Source: Adineta steineri | Taxonomy: Eukaryota > Rotifera > Eurotatoria > Adinetida > Adinetidae | Length of the DNA stretch: 64,000 bases | Reading direction: 5' to 3' | NCBI GenBank assembly: GCA_905250115.1 | Contig: CAJNOI010000243.1 | Span: forward strand, 45,130-109,129 | Part shown: positions 52,619 through 64,000 of the stretch, one piece after another | Numbering within the stretch: position 1 is the stretch's first letter | Layout: the number at the start of each line of letters is the position of its first letter | Notes under the pieces: model-generated | Database searches by the model: none | What the model was told of the DNA's origin: nothing | What the model saw: only the letters and a program-made list of their open reading frames with translations | Made by a program: the position numbers and the translations under genes

Positions 52619-55600
52619 TATAAACTCAATTATGTCTATATTCGAGATGATTGATATATACTTTATCAGTTGAATGTATAACAAGCTGTTGTTGAAAAAA
52701 GTCAATATGATATTTCATCCGTTGTCTATATAATAAAAATATAAGCCCTATTAGTCAAAGAATGATTCTAAACAAATTATTGTTATACTAGTATGAAATT
52801 CCAATCTCAGTTCTATATGATCGATTTTGTTATGAAATACGATGCGTTTCATAATATTAATAATCAATATATGAAAAAACTTGTACTTCATGAAAGAACA
52901 AATCATCGTATTTTTCTCTTCTAATTCTATACATAAAAACAATGTTTATTGCTATTATAATACCTCGAATATTCTAGATTTCTGAGAAAAATACGAAACA
53001 TATTTCTCAATGATAATCACAAAATTAACTTCATAAATAGGTTTAAATTACATAGAATTAAATCGTTTTAATCAGATATATACATGCAAATATAAAAACA
53101 GGTTCCTGTTATTATAAATTCGTGAGAAGACCTGGTTTTGATAATGAATAGAAAATATCAGTGTGTCATTTTTTTGACAATATCTTTAGTTTTATTAAAA
53201 ATCCGCTGTATTTGAAAGAATTATAATAAATTCCATTTGTTTACTAAAAAAGAAATATCTAGGTCGTTTTAATTTTTACATATTTTTTTTTTTGATAATA
53301 AAAATAAATAAATAATATTCATATGAATAATTCCAAGGGTTTATAATAGATTTTTTCTGTAAAGTTCTCAAACATTTATAAGAGAGAATTACATTAGTTG
53401 CAACTAGTAAATAGCTGAATGCATCAAGCATAAGATAGAAGGATTTTATGATTAATATCCTGTGCATAGAATGCTGATGAGAAAAGAAAAGAATGCGAAA
53501 AAATTGCAACAACAAACTAGTTACTGAATACTAATAGTACGCTGTTTCAATATACACTAAGTAAGATCGTTTATTTATAAAAAAAAATATTGACCTAGAT
53601 TATCAATAATGAATAAAGTATGTCTACATCATAAGATCATCTAATTTGACATTGCTTCGTGAGTTCAAATTTTCATATGATAATGAAGGTCATTTCTGAA
53701 TAATTATTTGATTTGAGTTGTGATGGTTTTGTTTTTGAATTCAGCAAGAAATCTAATCTAGTCTTAAAATAGATTATGAGACCAGATACCATTTCCTCTC
53801 GATGTATATATTTAAATATCGTTGTTTTTTTTTTTTTTAATTTCCATTTTTTCTCTCTCTTGTTCATAGATCCGGTTGATTGATGTAACGTCTACTACGA
53901 ATATGACATATTGTATCCGGCGCTATTTTTAACTAAAATTGAAAGTCAAGATAGACGAGACTATAGAGCAGCATAAAAGCTATAATTTTTCTTCCGCAAT
54001 TTCTTTTTTTGTAGTCAGATAGACGAGTCTAAAAAAATCTTTACCATGAAAAGTATAATTGATATCAATTTAATTGTAAGTACAATTTTAAATAATAACT
54101 GTCATATAAATAGAAACTATCTGTAAAAAATCATGTTTGTATAGAATTATCTTATACGGTACATATGTCGATATGACCTTACATATAATAGAAATAAGTT
54201 AAATCTTTCTATAAGCTTATTATTTCGATACGAATAAGCTAGAGATACAGATCTTACAAAAAACAAAAGCATTTTCTTATTTTTTGTAATTCCCTGTTGA
54301 GATTTTTAACCAATACATTCATATACTAAATATGCATTAATGTTTCATTTCATAGTTATAGCTAATATTAATATTGTGTAGTACGTATTGATTTAGAAAC
54401 AAAACATTACATAAAAAGACTATTGTCCTTCGAATATGTACATTATCTTGTTAGCTTTTTAGTTTCCACAATAGATTGTCGACATCAATCAAATCATAGA
54501 CTAATACATTAGAAAGGTGTCAAGACAATTTATGGGATATGTTACAATGAGAACGTTCGAAGGTTATATTAACTTCCATATTTCATAGACTAGACTAGAC
54601 TATATAAAACAAAAAAAATAAACGATTGATGATGATAATAGATTTCAGGAATATAGGATAATACGATTGAACATTTGAACTTTCTTCTAAAAATCTATAG
54701 AATCGACTTTTCGTATAAATTAAATGATACGTCATTAATAATCTCACTCTTCTACTCTTACAAATGACACTTAATATTGAGAATAATAAAAATAACTACT
54801 TATCTACTTTTTAAAGTGATATTCAATTATTTTAAAAATATTGTTTATAGAAATTTTCAGTATAAAATATTCACAACCTAATTGAAATTGTCAAATGACG
54901 TATATGAATGACAATGAACCAGTAGGTCTTTTCCTCCTCTATCTTCTATGATTACAGCTATTAACGGCTTATACGATATAATTGCACACGCAATGAGAAA
55001 GAAAAGGAAGTCTTTTTACTATGAAAGCTCGTTTGTCATTTCTTAGTTTACAACATTGAACAGTAACATATACGTCACTTCTGTTTGCTTTTCAAACTAG
55101 GACAAGGTAGTGTCTGACAATCAATATCTTATAATAAAAAAAAAACTAGAAGAATGTCATTGTACAGGTCAACCTTGATGCAAGGTTATCAGTGGCATTC
55201 ATTGTATTTTAATATATCATCATATCTTCTTTAACATAGAAACTGTCAATGGAACAAAAAGCAACCTAACGAAGAATAATGATAGTAACAAGCTAGACAC
55301 AATATATTCATTGTCTTCGTTGAAATGAATCCATCATTGTCTTGTCAGTTGAGATAGACGTAGTTGAATAGAGCAGATTCATTGATCTTATATCAGGTAT
55401 GTTAAATAAATCTTTTAAGATACTTATATTGTTTTAGAAATATGTAAAATAGATTTTCTACGCGTATTTTCCTTCTTATCTTGTTGTTTTTTTTTCTTAA
55501 TATTTTTATATTTACTATTAATATTTAATCAGTAGAAGTAATCTGATTGTCAAAAATCACCATCGGCAACGATGATAGAATATTTTTCTAATAAAAATTC

Positions 55601-58180
55601 ATTACGACAACATAACACACCTATATATAGGATGCGCCAAACATTACACATCCTTCTACATGACAAGATCAATTTTACCATATACGCCTCAGGCATATCT
55701 ATGACCATAAACCGTATGTATTCATTCGACTACACTTGTGATATACCTCTTCATATCAATAAATGAACAATAGTCCTCTCGACTTTCTTTTTCTGTCACT
55801 CATTTCCTTTAACTACTAATTGTCCTCCGTATGCTATCATATATCATCATCATCATCATCATGATCATCGTTGCATAGAACATTCGTCTGTTAATTCAAC
55901 AATCGATTGTGACATATAATTAAATCGTTCATTTACTATTTTCTTGTCTATACATGTTTTCTCTATGTGTACATATAATATCAATTAGGTAACAGAATTA
56001 TTTCCATATATATATATATTCATTTTATTGCATAGAACAAAATATTATTATTACGATAGTTCTTTCTTTGATGTTACTCAAACGCTTCATCATATATATA
56101 TGTAGAAAATAAACTAGAGCGATTAATGTTCGTATACATACAGAATAATTAGGAAAACAAAAGGCAACTGATCAGTAAATGACATTGATTAATGTTTTTT
56201 TCACAATATGTGATTTTAATAACAAAAAAAAAACATGTTTATATTGTCTATGAAAAATGATGTGAATATAACCATACATAGCTTAATAAAATAGATTAGT
56301 TTCTTATTAGTTTATTCACATATATCTATATCTATATATAGTGAAGATTTTCTTTGACTAACTATTGTAATACAATGCAAAAAAGAAAAGAGAAATAAGG
56401 CATGTTCGAAATCGACCACATTTTTTTTTCTCCATCATGTATTCACTTAGGAAAACTAATAGAGAAAATTCAATCAATGATTAATCAAAGAAAAAAATCT
56501 TAGATTTATTCGTATTGATATATTATGTAAGTTTCTTTTGATCAGTATTACTTTTATACATTTTTTTAAGTATCTTATAAATAAATACAGTGTTATTTAG
56601 TCGTATCATTATATTACCTTGAGACAAGCTTCAGTTATTTATTATTGAGTAAAAAAAAATTTTTTTTGAAAAAGCATCCTAAAATTTGATTTCTCAATGG
56701 ATAAATATATTTATGAAAAAAACGATACCTTTCTTTTTTTGTTTTTGACCTAAATAAAACAAAAGCTAAATATTGATTGAATACCAATGAAATGCCTTCT
56801 AAGAAGCTATACTTAAGGGAAATCATATGCTATATTTGATATTTTTAACTTAACATTTCATGTCACACATACATCAGATAGTATATAATATGTTAGCTCA
56901 TTTGTAATTATTACCATCCCATATTTTTTGTTTTTAAAAAAAATATGTCTTCTGTAATAGTGGATTTTTATATATCAACAAAGAGGAAACGTATGCTTGT
57001 TTAGAAGACATCACGATATTTTTCTTTCGTTCTATCTGATATAGAAGAAGAAGAAGGGAACAAAAAAAAAGAAGAAAGATCATTTAATCACTGTCTTCCT
57101 GCACGTAAGGCTAGAGTCTCGGAAATCGTTGTATATTAAAATAAAAACAGAACGAACTGGTAAGATTTTGAGTTCGTACATGTCGTGTTTGCTTTCTAAT
57201 GAACTTAGTACAATAACGTATTTATCTTTACGGAAGTTTGCTCTAATAGTAGCAAAAGAGAATGGTAATATCCAACTAAATACATGCAATCTATCTTTCT
57301 ATTTTCATTAATTATGCATCAATGATTTTCTAAGTACGATAAAGGAACAAAATAAACGAGATAAAACTTAGTTTTGCTTTTTTCTCGTGATTATATAATG
57401 CGTAAGTATTTAGTTCGAGTTTATAAAATAAATAGTATATTCGATGAAAATGATTCTTACGAACAAAAATACAGAAAAAAAGAAATTTATTAAATATACC
57501 AATAGGTTAACTTAACCATATCCTTATCCAGCTGGTTCTGACAACACTCTTTTTATTTTTGTCATTTACATGTGTTGTCAAAAAAAAAAGAAGAATAAGT
57601 ACTGAAATATGTGTCTAACAAACGTCTGTAAACGACAAGGTAATTCTTCGTCATCATAATATAAAAATTTCTTATTTTTTTCTTTACTCGTTGTTTGACA
57701 GATTGTAAAAGGGATTGTTTGCATTTTTATTTTATTAGTTAATATAAATAATAATAATCAAGTAAGTAATATGATGATTGATAGAATATATATATTCATT
57801 GTTATCATCAATATAAATAAATGTCGTATACATATGATATATATATATACTCTTTTTTATTTATGTTGTAAATTTACGGATTTCCCTTGTTTTTTTTTTG
57901 CTTACACTGAATGTAATGGAAATCATAAGAGTTTCTTTTATTTGCCGTTAAAACGAAGCTAGTTTTATATTCCCTTGAGAAAATAACACTATAATAATGT
58001 AGAGATTTTTTACTTAATTTCAATCGATGAAAACATGCACCAGATATTTTAATGAGAACATTAATGTTCTTGACAGTTTTTACACTTCTTTTTGACGTCA
58101 TTCGGAAAAATAGAATTTTGTTTGTCACATATATATTATTTTCTAGATTTTCTCATGATTTATTCTTTAAAATATTTGAG
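52619..58180. other. intergenic between QSOX and GPCR (copy B)
   Basis: Counterpart of 12731-18292, with no gene seen. It is nearly identical over long runs. Differences are mostly in homopolymers, the TA repeat near 56010 and the AAG repeat near 57043-57055, which is shorter than in copy A. Confidence 0.5.
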
Positions 58181-61033
58181 ATGTCATTGAATGATACTAG
58201 TTCATTTAATTGGACATCGACGACTACAGAAAAAATTAATTCAATAGGTACTATACCACAACGTCAACAAGTACTTATCGATGCATTTAATACATATATA
58301 CAAATTGGTATTGGTAGTCTTTTATTTATCTTTGGTGTTACATTCAATTGTTTAAGTTTACTTTATTTTTGTGTCTCACGTAGTTTTCGTCATACAACAT
58401 TTCGACTTTATTTTTCAATTATAGCAATACTTGATACTATACGTCTATTTGAATTCTTAGTATTTCTTTTATTTGATAAAGGTTATCTTAAAGTTACATT
58501 AACATTATGTCGTTCAGTATTTTTCACAATTATGTTTACTGGGCAGGTAATTATTAAAATCTTTTTTTATCTTCTAGAATGAATAACAAAAATCTAATAG
58601 AATGCTTTTTAGTTTTCTTATTTGAAATGTTTGCTTTACAAACAACTATTCTTTTTGTTTTTTTCGTATGTTAAAATGAAAAGAATTATTCATGCAAACA
58701 AAGTTAAAGATAATTTTTCTATATTAAAGCTTTTCTTTATGCATCTGGACATATATAAAAAAATACATTATCGATTAGGTTTTACTTTAGTTAGATAAAC
58801 AAATTTTGACGACAAAAAGTATAATCATAAACGTATTTATCATATATATAGTTGTTAGATATATTACTGTAATCATTCATTTACGGCACCTGGATCGTTT
58901 GAAATTTTTTTTATGATCTATTGTATTGAAAGAATGAAAGAGAACAAGTCGTCATTTTGCTTTAGATATATTGATCTATTTATAAAGCATATATTGATAT
59001 AAAGAATCTCTTGAATAATTGGCGGGATAGGACAGTAATGATCAAAACATTGAAGTAGGGTTGTCTACTTCAATGAATATATCTATAGAAAGATTCATTA
59101 GACGTTATAGATAAGGCAATTTCGTAAATTTACTCAATAAACCTAGCACTATGATGAGAAAGAACAGTACTATACTTCATAAAAAAAGAAGGCATAAAGA
59201 CAAGGATATATTACTAAGTAAAGAAACAATCAGATATAAACATATCAATACTAAACGAATGGTATCATTAGACAGAATCCTCGTATGGCAATTCATAAAC
59301 TTTAAAAAAAAGAATCATCTAATATATTCAATTAACTTTTTTTCTATTCGTTATATCATACCTGTGTTCTATAGATGTATTTCTTATTATGAAAAAAATC
59401 AGTAATACAATATACAGGAAGCAATAGAAAACCTTTTATATTCATAAAACAAAAGATAGTAAATAATGTAAAAAGAATAGAAGTCATTCTTAGATTGATA
59501 AGTATTATGAAGAAAACAAATATTAATTTTTTTCAATGAAAAAATACAAAAATTAAAATTTTATTTTTTTCTTCTTCAGGCTAGCATATGGTTAACAGTT
59601 GCATTAGCTGTAGAAAAATGTGTTATTATATGGTTTCCATTAAAAGGTCGTTATTGTTTTACAATGACAATATCAAAATTTGTTCTAATATTTGTTCTTT
59701 GTCTTGTTCTTTTCGCTGATATTATTTATCTTTTACCAAGTTTTTTTTCACATACCTATGAAAATATATCTATACATACATTTATGTGTGTATGGCATGG
59801 AGGTAGTGAATCATCTAAAAATCGTTATGATCGATGGAAAAAACATTATTTAACATTTAATACAGTTTTTTTTCATTCAATTATACCATCAATAATATTA
59901 TTAATTGTTAATTGGTTAATATTATATAGTTTATCACGCTCACGAAGTATTCTATCAAAAATTGGTTCAATTGATGCAAAAAATGTTATGAAACGTGAAA
60001 AACAATTTAAAGAAAAAACTATTCAACTTGTACTATCATCATTTTTTGTTATTGTTACAATATCTCCAAGATATGTATTAACAATGGTAAATGCATTTGC
60101 AACTAATATTAGTAAAACACCTTTAATGCCATTATATATTTATGTTAATTTAAATACGGTATTTCGAGTTCTTGAAATGTGTAATTATTCTTTAAATATT
60201 ATTTTTGCTATATTAAGGTAAAAATATTCTAACAAAGAAAAATTCATTGATAAATTTTTTTTTCTAGTGGTCGAACATCACGTTTAGAAATTCGTAAAAT
60301 ACTTTGGGAATGTCTTTTTTGGAGATTTAAACGTACACAATCGGATCGTAATGAAGCAAAATATCCTGCACATGCATTTCTTTTTAATGATGATGATGAT
60401 GATACTGATCGATCAGTTCAATTACAAGGAACAACATATTCAGCATTAACAGTACAATTATCAAGTCGTCATAATAATCTATCGCCTAAATTAAGTAATG
60501 GAAATTATTCATTAGAATTATCTCAAACATCAGCTGGTACATCAATATTTACTTGTTGTGGTTATAGTATTGATTTATCACCGAAAACTTCACATACATC
60601 ATATACAAAATCAGGATTTGAAGAATCATCATCACGTCGTTCAATAGTAAATAAAAATCCTAATCCTTTATTAGCAAAAACTGCTTCATATCCTCAATCA
60701 TCACCATCATCATTAAATGATCGATTATTAAGAACACAAAAATCTGTTTGTTATCGGACAGATAATACGCCTCGACAAATTACAAAACGTCGAGCTACAA
60801 CACTTGTAAATTGTTCGCGTAATAGACCTTCATCTATAAATACAACAATAGTTCCACCAATTCCTACATCATTATCAAACGAAAAACTACCACCATCAGC
60901 TCCTATTATTGATATACCTTCAGCATCAAACGATGAATGTAAACCAATAATAAATCTAACTGAACCTCCTATGATTATGCAAACTGATTATATTGAACCA
61001 TTATTACCGGCTTATATAATTGAAACATGTTAA
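58181..61033 (+). CDS. rhodopsin-family GPCR, peptide-receptor-like, copy B
   Basis: Exons 58181-58546, 59580-60217 and 60268-61033, again 589 residues. The first two exons encode the same protein as copy A. The only amino-acid change I found is Thr to Ala in the C-terminal tail (DIPSASNDE). The same departures from DRY and NPxxY are present, so they are not assembly errors in one copy. The roughly 1-kb first intron has several substitutions and indels while the flanking exons are almost invariant. Confidence 0.85.
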
Positions 61034-62429
61034 TTTTCTTGTATTTTTTTTTATAAAAACCTGTGTACTTTTACATAGTGACTAAAGGAATGATATAAAT
61101 AGAATGACGAAAAAAACAAATTTGAATTCTGTTTTATGAAAATATATATGCAATCGATTATTATGTTATAAAATCTGTAAAAATAAATATTTTCTTGTTA
61201 GATATAAGTTCTCAAAAAAAAATAATGACACCAATCTACCTTGATATATGTTGAAGTTTGCTTTTAAAGAAAAAAAAAACTACGCATTTCAAATGCTCAA
61301 GTGGAGATGTTTCTTTTTGTAAGAATAGACTTCGCGTGCAAAGTGCAATACTATTGACATAGAATAATAAAAATGATCAAAAAAACATTTTTGTAATATG
61401 TCAATATTTAATTTCGAATCTGACTGAGTCGACGTATTCAGTATTATAATTCTCAAGTTTTATTCCAGGACAATTGAATAAAATAAGCTAAAACTAGTCT
61501 TTTCAATTGATGGAAAGAAAAAGAGAGGAAAATAACTATTTCTTTAATAAAAATATAATTAGTATGTAGATTAGTCTATTTGATTAACCATGTCTGAGCG
61601 CTTTATTGTCTTTTTGAAAGGTTCATTCGAAAGTCAGGCAATTTCCTTTTTATACTTTACATGAAATGTACCCAGACATACTCTCATTCGGAATAATTTG
61701 CGTGTAATGAATGTTAGATTTTAATAGACGAAGAAAATAACAAGAACGTTTCTACTGATTATTATTCAATTATTGATAATAGCAAGTTCTCAATCCCCCT
61801 GGAGATTAGAAACATATGGATACAATTATAATTTTTAATTTGTTAATTATATGAGTATTTACATCAAAAAAACAAATATTAATATTAATTTTTTAATAGA
61901 AGACTATCTTTTTTATTCCGAACAGCTATACAAAAGTGACAATATGCCTTAGTCTCTTTCAGACTGTTCTAATATTAATGTATCTCTAGGGATAACTGGA
62001 ATTAAAGTTCAATAAAGTTAATCGTAGATAAGTACCAAGATTTCAAGAGTGGGCGTGAATCATTCAACTGAAATAAATGGCATATTACCTATTTCCGAGA
62101 CTTGTTTTTGTCCCAAAACCTATTATATTCTATCATTAAACTGAACATGAGAATATAACTTTGAGTAAAACAATCAACTACACATGCAAACAATACCTTT
62201 TAATACGGTTCAAATAGTTCTATACTATCGATACATGTACCTAGTTTTTAACAACTAATGTTCCGAAGACAGTTTTTGAAGAATATTGTTTACAATGAAC
62301 TTTATTATATATAAAAAAAAGCTAAGAATAAAGAAGAATCGAGAAGTTAATTAACTTATTTTTAATCACAACTAAACTAAATCGTTAGACGGTTATATCT
62401 TCTTTTTTTTTAAAAATTACAGTCAAATT
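61034..62429. other. intergenic between convergent GPCR and FDH genes (copy B)
   Basis: Counterpart of 21146-22540, with scattered substitutions. No gene recognised. Confidence 0.5.
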
Positions 62430-63917
62430 TTATTTTTTTTCCGAATGTCCTTTTGTTGCATCACCTTCTGTATAAGCACGGCTAACTACTTTGCCTTTAT
62501 CAACAATTAAATATTCTTCGCGTTGTGGTCGTTCATTAAGCCAATTTCCAAGAATTTCTCTAACACCAGCTGCATAACGTGCTTGTGCATCAAGTGTTGT
62601 ACCTGAATAATGTGGTGTCATAGCATGTCGTGGCATTGAACGCCATGGATGATCTTTTGCTGCTGGCTATAAATAGAAAAATAAAGATATTCATTTATTT
62701 CTCTTTGTTATTTACTTGTGGATACCAAACATCACCAGCATAACCTTCAATATGATTTGATTTAATAGCATCAACTAATGCATCACGATCCATAATTTTC
62801 CCACGTGCTGTATTAACAATATAACTACCTTTTTTCATTAAAGATAACATTTTCTTATCAAACATATGTTCAGTTTCGGGATGTAATGGACAATTAATTG
62901 TAACAACATCACATACTTTAGCTAATGATTCTACACTTGAATGATATGTTACATTAAGTTCTTTTTCAATAGATTTATCTAAACGAAATTTATCATAATA
63001 ATGTAAATGAACATCAAATGGTTTAAGACGTTGTAAAACTCGAAGACCAATACGACCGGCAGCAACTGTACCAACATGTTTATTTTCTAAATCATATGCT
63101 TTATCAGCTATTTTTGCAATATCCCATTCACCATTAACAACTTGCTAAACAATACATAAATTTAGTAATTAGTTTCACTCACTGAGGTTGTAACTAGCAG
63201 ATTATAGTTTAATTTTCTTCATTTTAACTTACATTATAAGCTGGAATAAAGTTTCGTACAAGTGCTAATATTTGCATAACAACATGCTCAGCAACACTAA
63301 CAACATTCGAGCCTGATACTTCAGCTGAACAAAAAAATCATACAAAGAAATTTATTTTCTATTCAATAATTAATCAATCACATACCAACAGTAATTCCTA
63401 TAATAAACAACAGAATTATTTGATCTATCTATTTTGTATGAATAAAACTCTACCTCGTTTACATGCAGCTTCTAAATTGACATGATCTGAACCGACACCA
63501 GCTGTAATAGCTAATTTTAACTTTTTCGCTTTATCAATACGTGTTTGATCAAGATAACATGGCCAAAATGGTTGTGAGATAACAACACTAGCTTCTGGTA
63601 ATGTCTTTTCAGCAAGAGAATTTTCTCCTTGTTTATCCGATGTAACAACAAGTTTTAAACGATTATCAAGTTTATTTTCTTTAATCCATTCACGTAAACC
63701 AAGTGCATTTTCTACACATCCCAAGATATTTTTATTTTTCTTACCAGCTTCACCACCTGTGAAATAAATTAGAAAAAGAAAGCGAGTTAATTCTTCTAAT
63801 CAAACCTTCATAAAGTACAACTAAAACAGTTTGTTGTCCATTTGTTGATGCATAACGTCTTATCAACGTCGATGAATTACTAGACAACACACCTTTTCTT
63901 AATATATGACTGAGCAT
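62430..63917 (-). CDS. FDH: NAD-dependent formate dehydrogenase, copy B
   Basis: Exons on the minus strand: 63917-63806, 63756-63454, 63397-63386 (12 nt), 63324-63233, 63144-62716 and 62666-62430, giving 394 residues. All active-site and NAD-binding residues listed for copy A are kept. Three replacements were seen: Glu to Gln near the end of the presequence region (GQQTVL), Ser to Asn in KLDNRLKL, and Lys to Asn at the end of the fourth exon (PAYN). The 12-nt exon and its splice sites are conserved. Confidence 0.93.
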
Positions 63918-64000
63918 TATTTATTTTACAATACGAACAGCTCGTCTGACTGACTGACTGATTTTATATACACAATTACTTTTATCTTTATATGTTCGTT

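Larger units (their letters stand above)
48641..64000. repeat. duplicated block, copy B (QSOX, GPCR, FDH)
   Basis: Direct counterpart of 8893-24109, cut by the window end. It begins 174 bp after the stop of the RRM gene. Relative to copy A it has a 100-bp extra segment at 49637-49736, a shorter Asn codon run in QSOX, a longer QSOX intron 8, and small microsatellite changes. Confidence 0.92.

Noticed and set aside
53673-53867. Conserved frames in the QSOX-GPCR spacer shared by both copies (also 13783-13977 and 15686-15880)
   Set aside because: Being identical in two recent copies is no evidence of coding, and the residue patterns look random.

Overview
The window looks like nuclear DNA of a small AT-rich invertebrate. 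The best fit is a bdelloid rotifer of the Rotaria type, but this is inferred from gene content and style and no marker gene proves it. The reasons are very short GT-AG introns (mostly 46-60 bp), AT-biased codons, a formate dehydrogenase of a kind animals normally lack, a 15-kb block present twice, and several small DNA transposons. All gene models below were spliced by eye. Each was accepted because exon phases close and the joined protein matches a family or stays open.

Layout. 1-3137 (-): a type II membrane protein with a basic site, two EGF domains and a Thr-rich stalk, running off the left edge. 3138-8892: mostly intergenic, with a foldback transposon at 5031-5736. 8893-24109: block copy A with QSOX (+), a rhodopsin-family GPCR (+) and NAD-dependent formate dehydrogenase (-). 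24294-29149 (-): a small Cys-rich secreted protein, a short hypothetical ORF and the mitochondrial ATP synthase beta subunit, with a MITE between the first two. 29150-37871: intergenic, with a decayed piggyBac element and a 100-N assembly gap at 33281-33380. 37872-48466 (+): a two-RRM protein whose last intron holds a complete 7.1-kb DNA transposon with a tnp2-like transposase and a BEN-domain protein. 48641-64000: block copy B, with the same three genes in the same order and orientation, all open.

The three genes of the block share no obvious pathway. QSOX makes disulfides in the secretory route, the GPCR is a surface receptor, and formate dehydrogenase probably works in mitochondria. What ties them together is the duplication itself. 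Its copies are nearly identical over most of their length but diverge in patches, and the N gap lies between them, so true duplication and mis-joined haplotypes must be told apart.

The most notable items are the direct duplication with its stepwise divergence, the intron-bearing formate dehydrogenase with a 12-nt exon, and the apparently intact transposon inside an RRM domain gene with its fourfold repeated splice acceptor.
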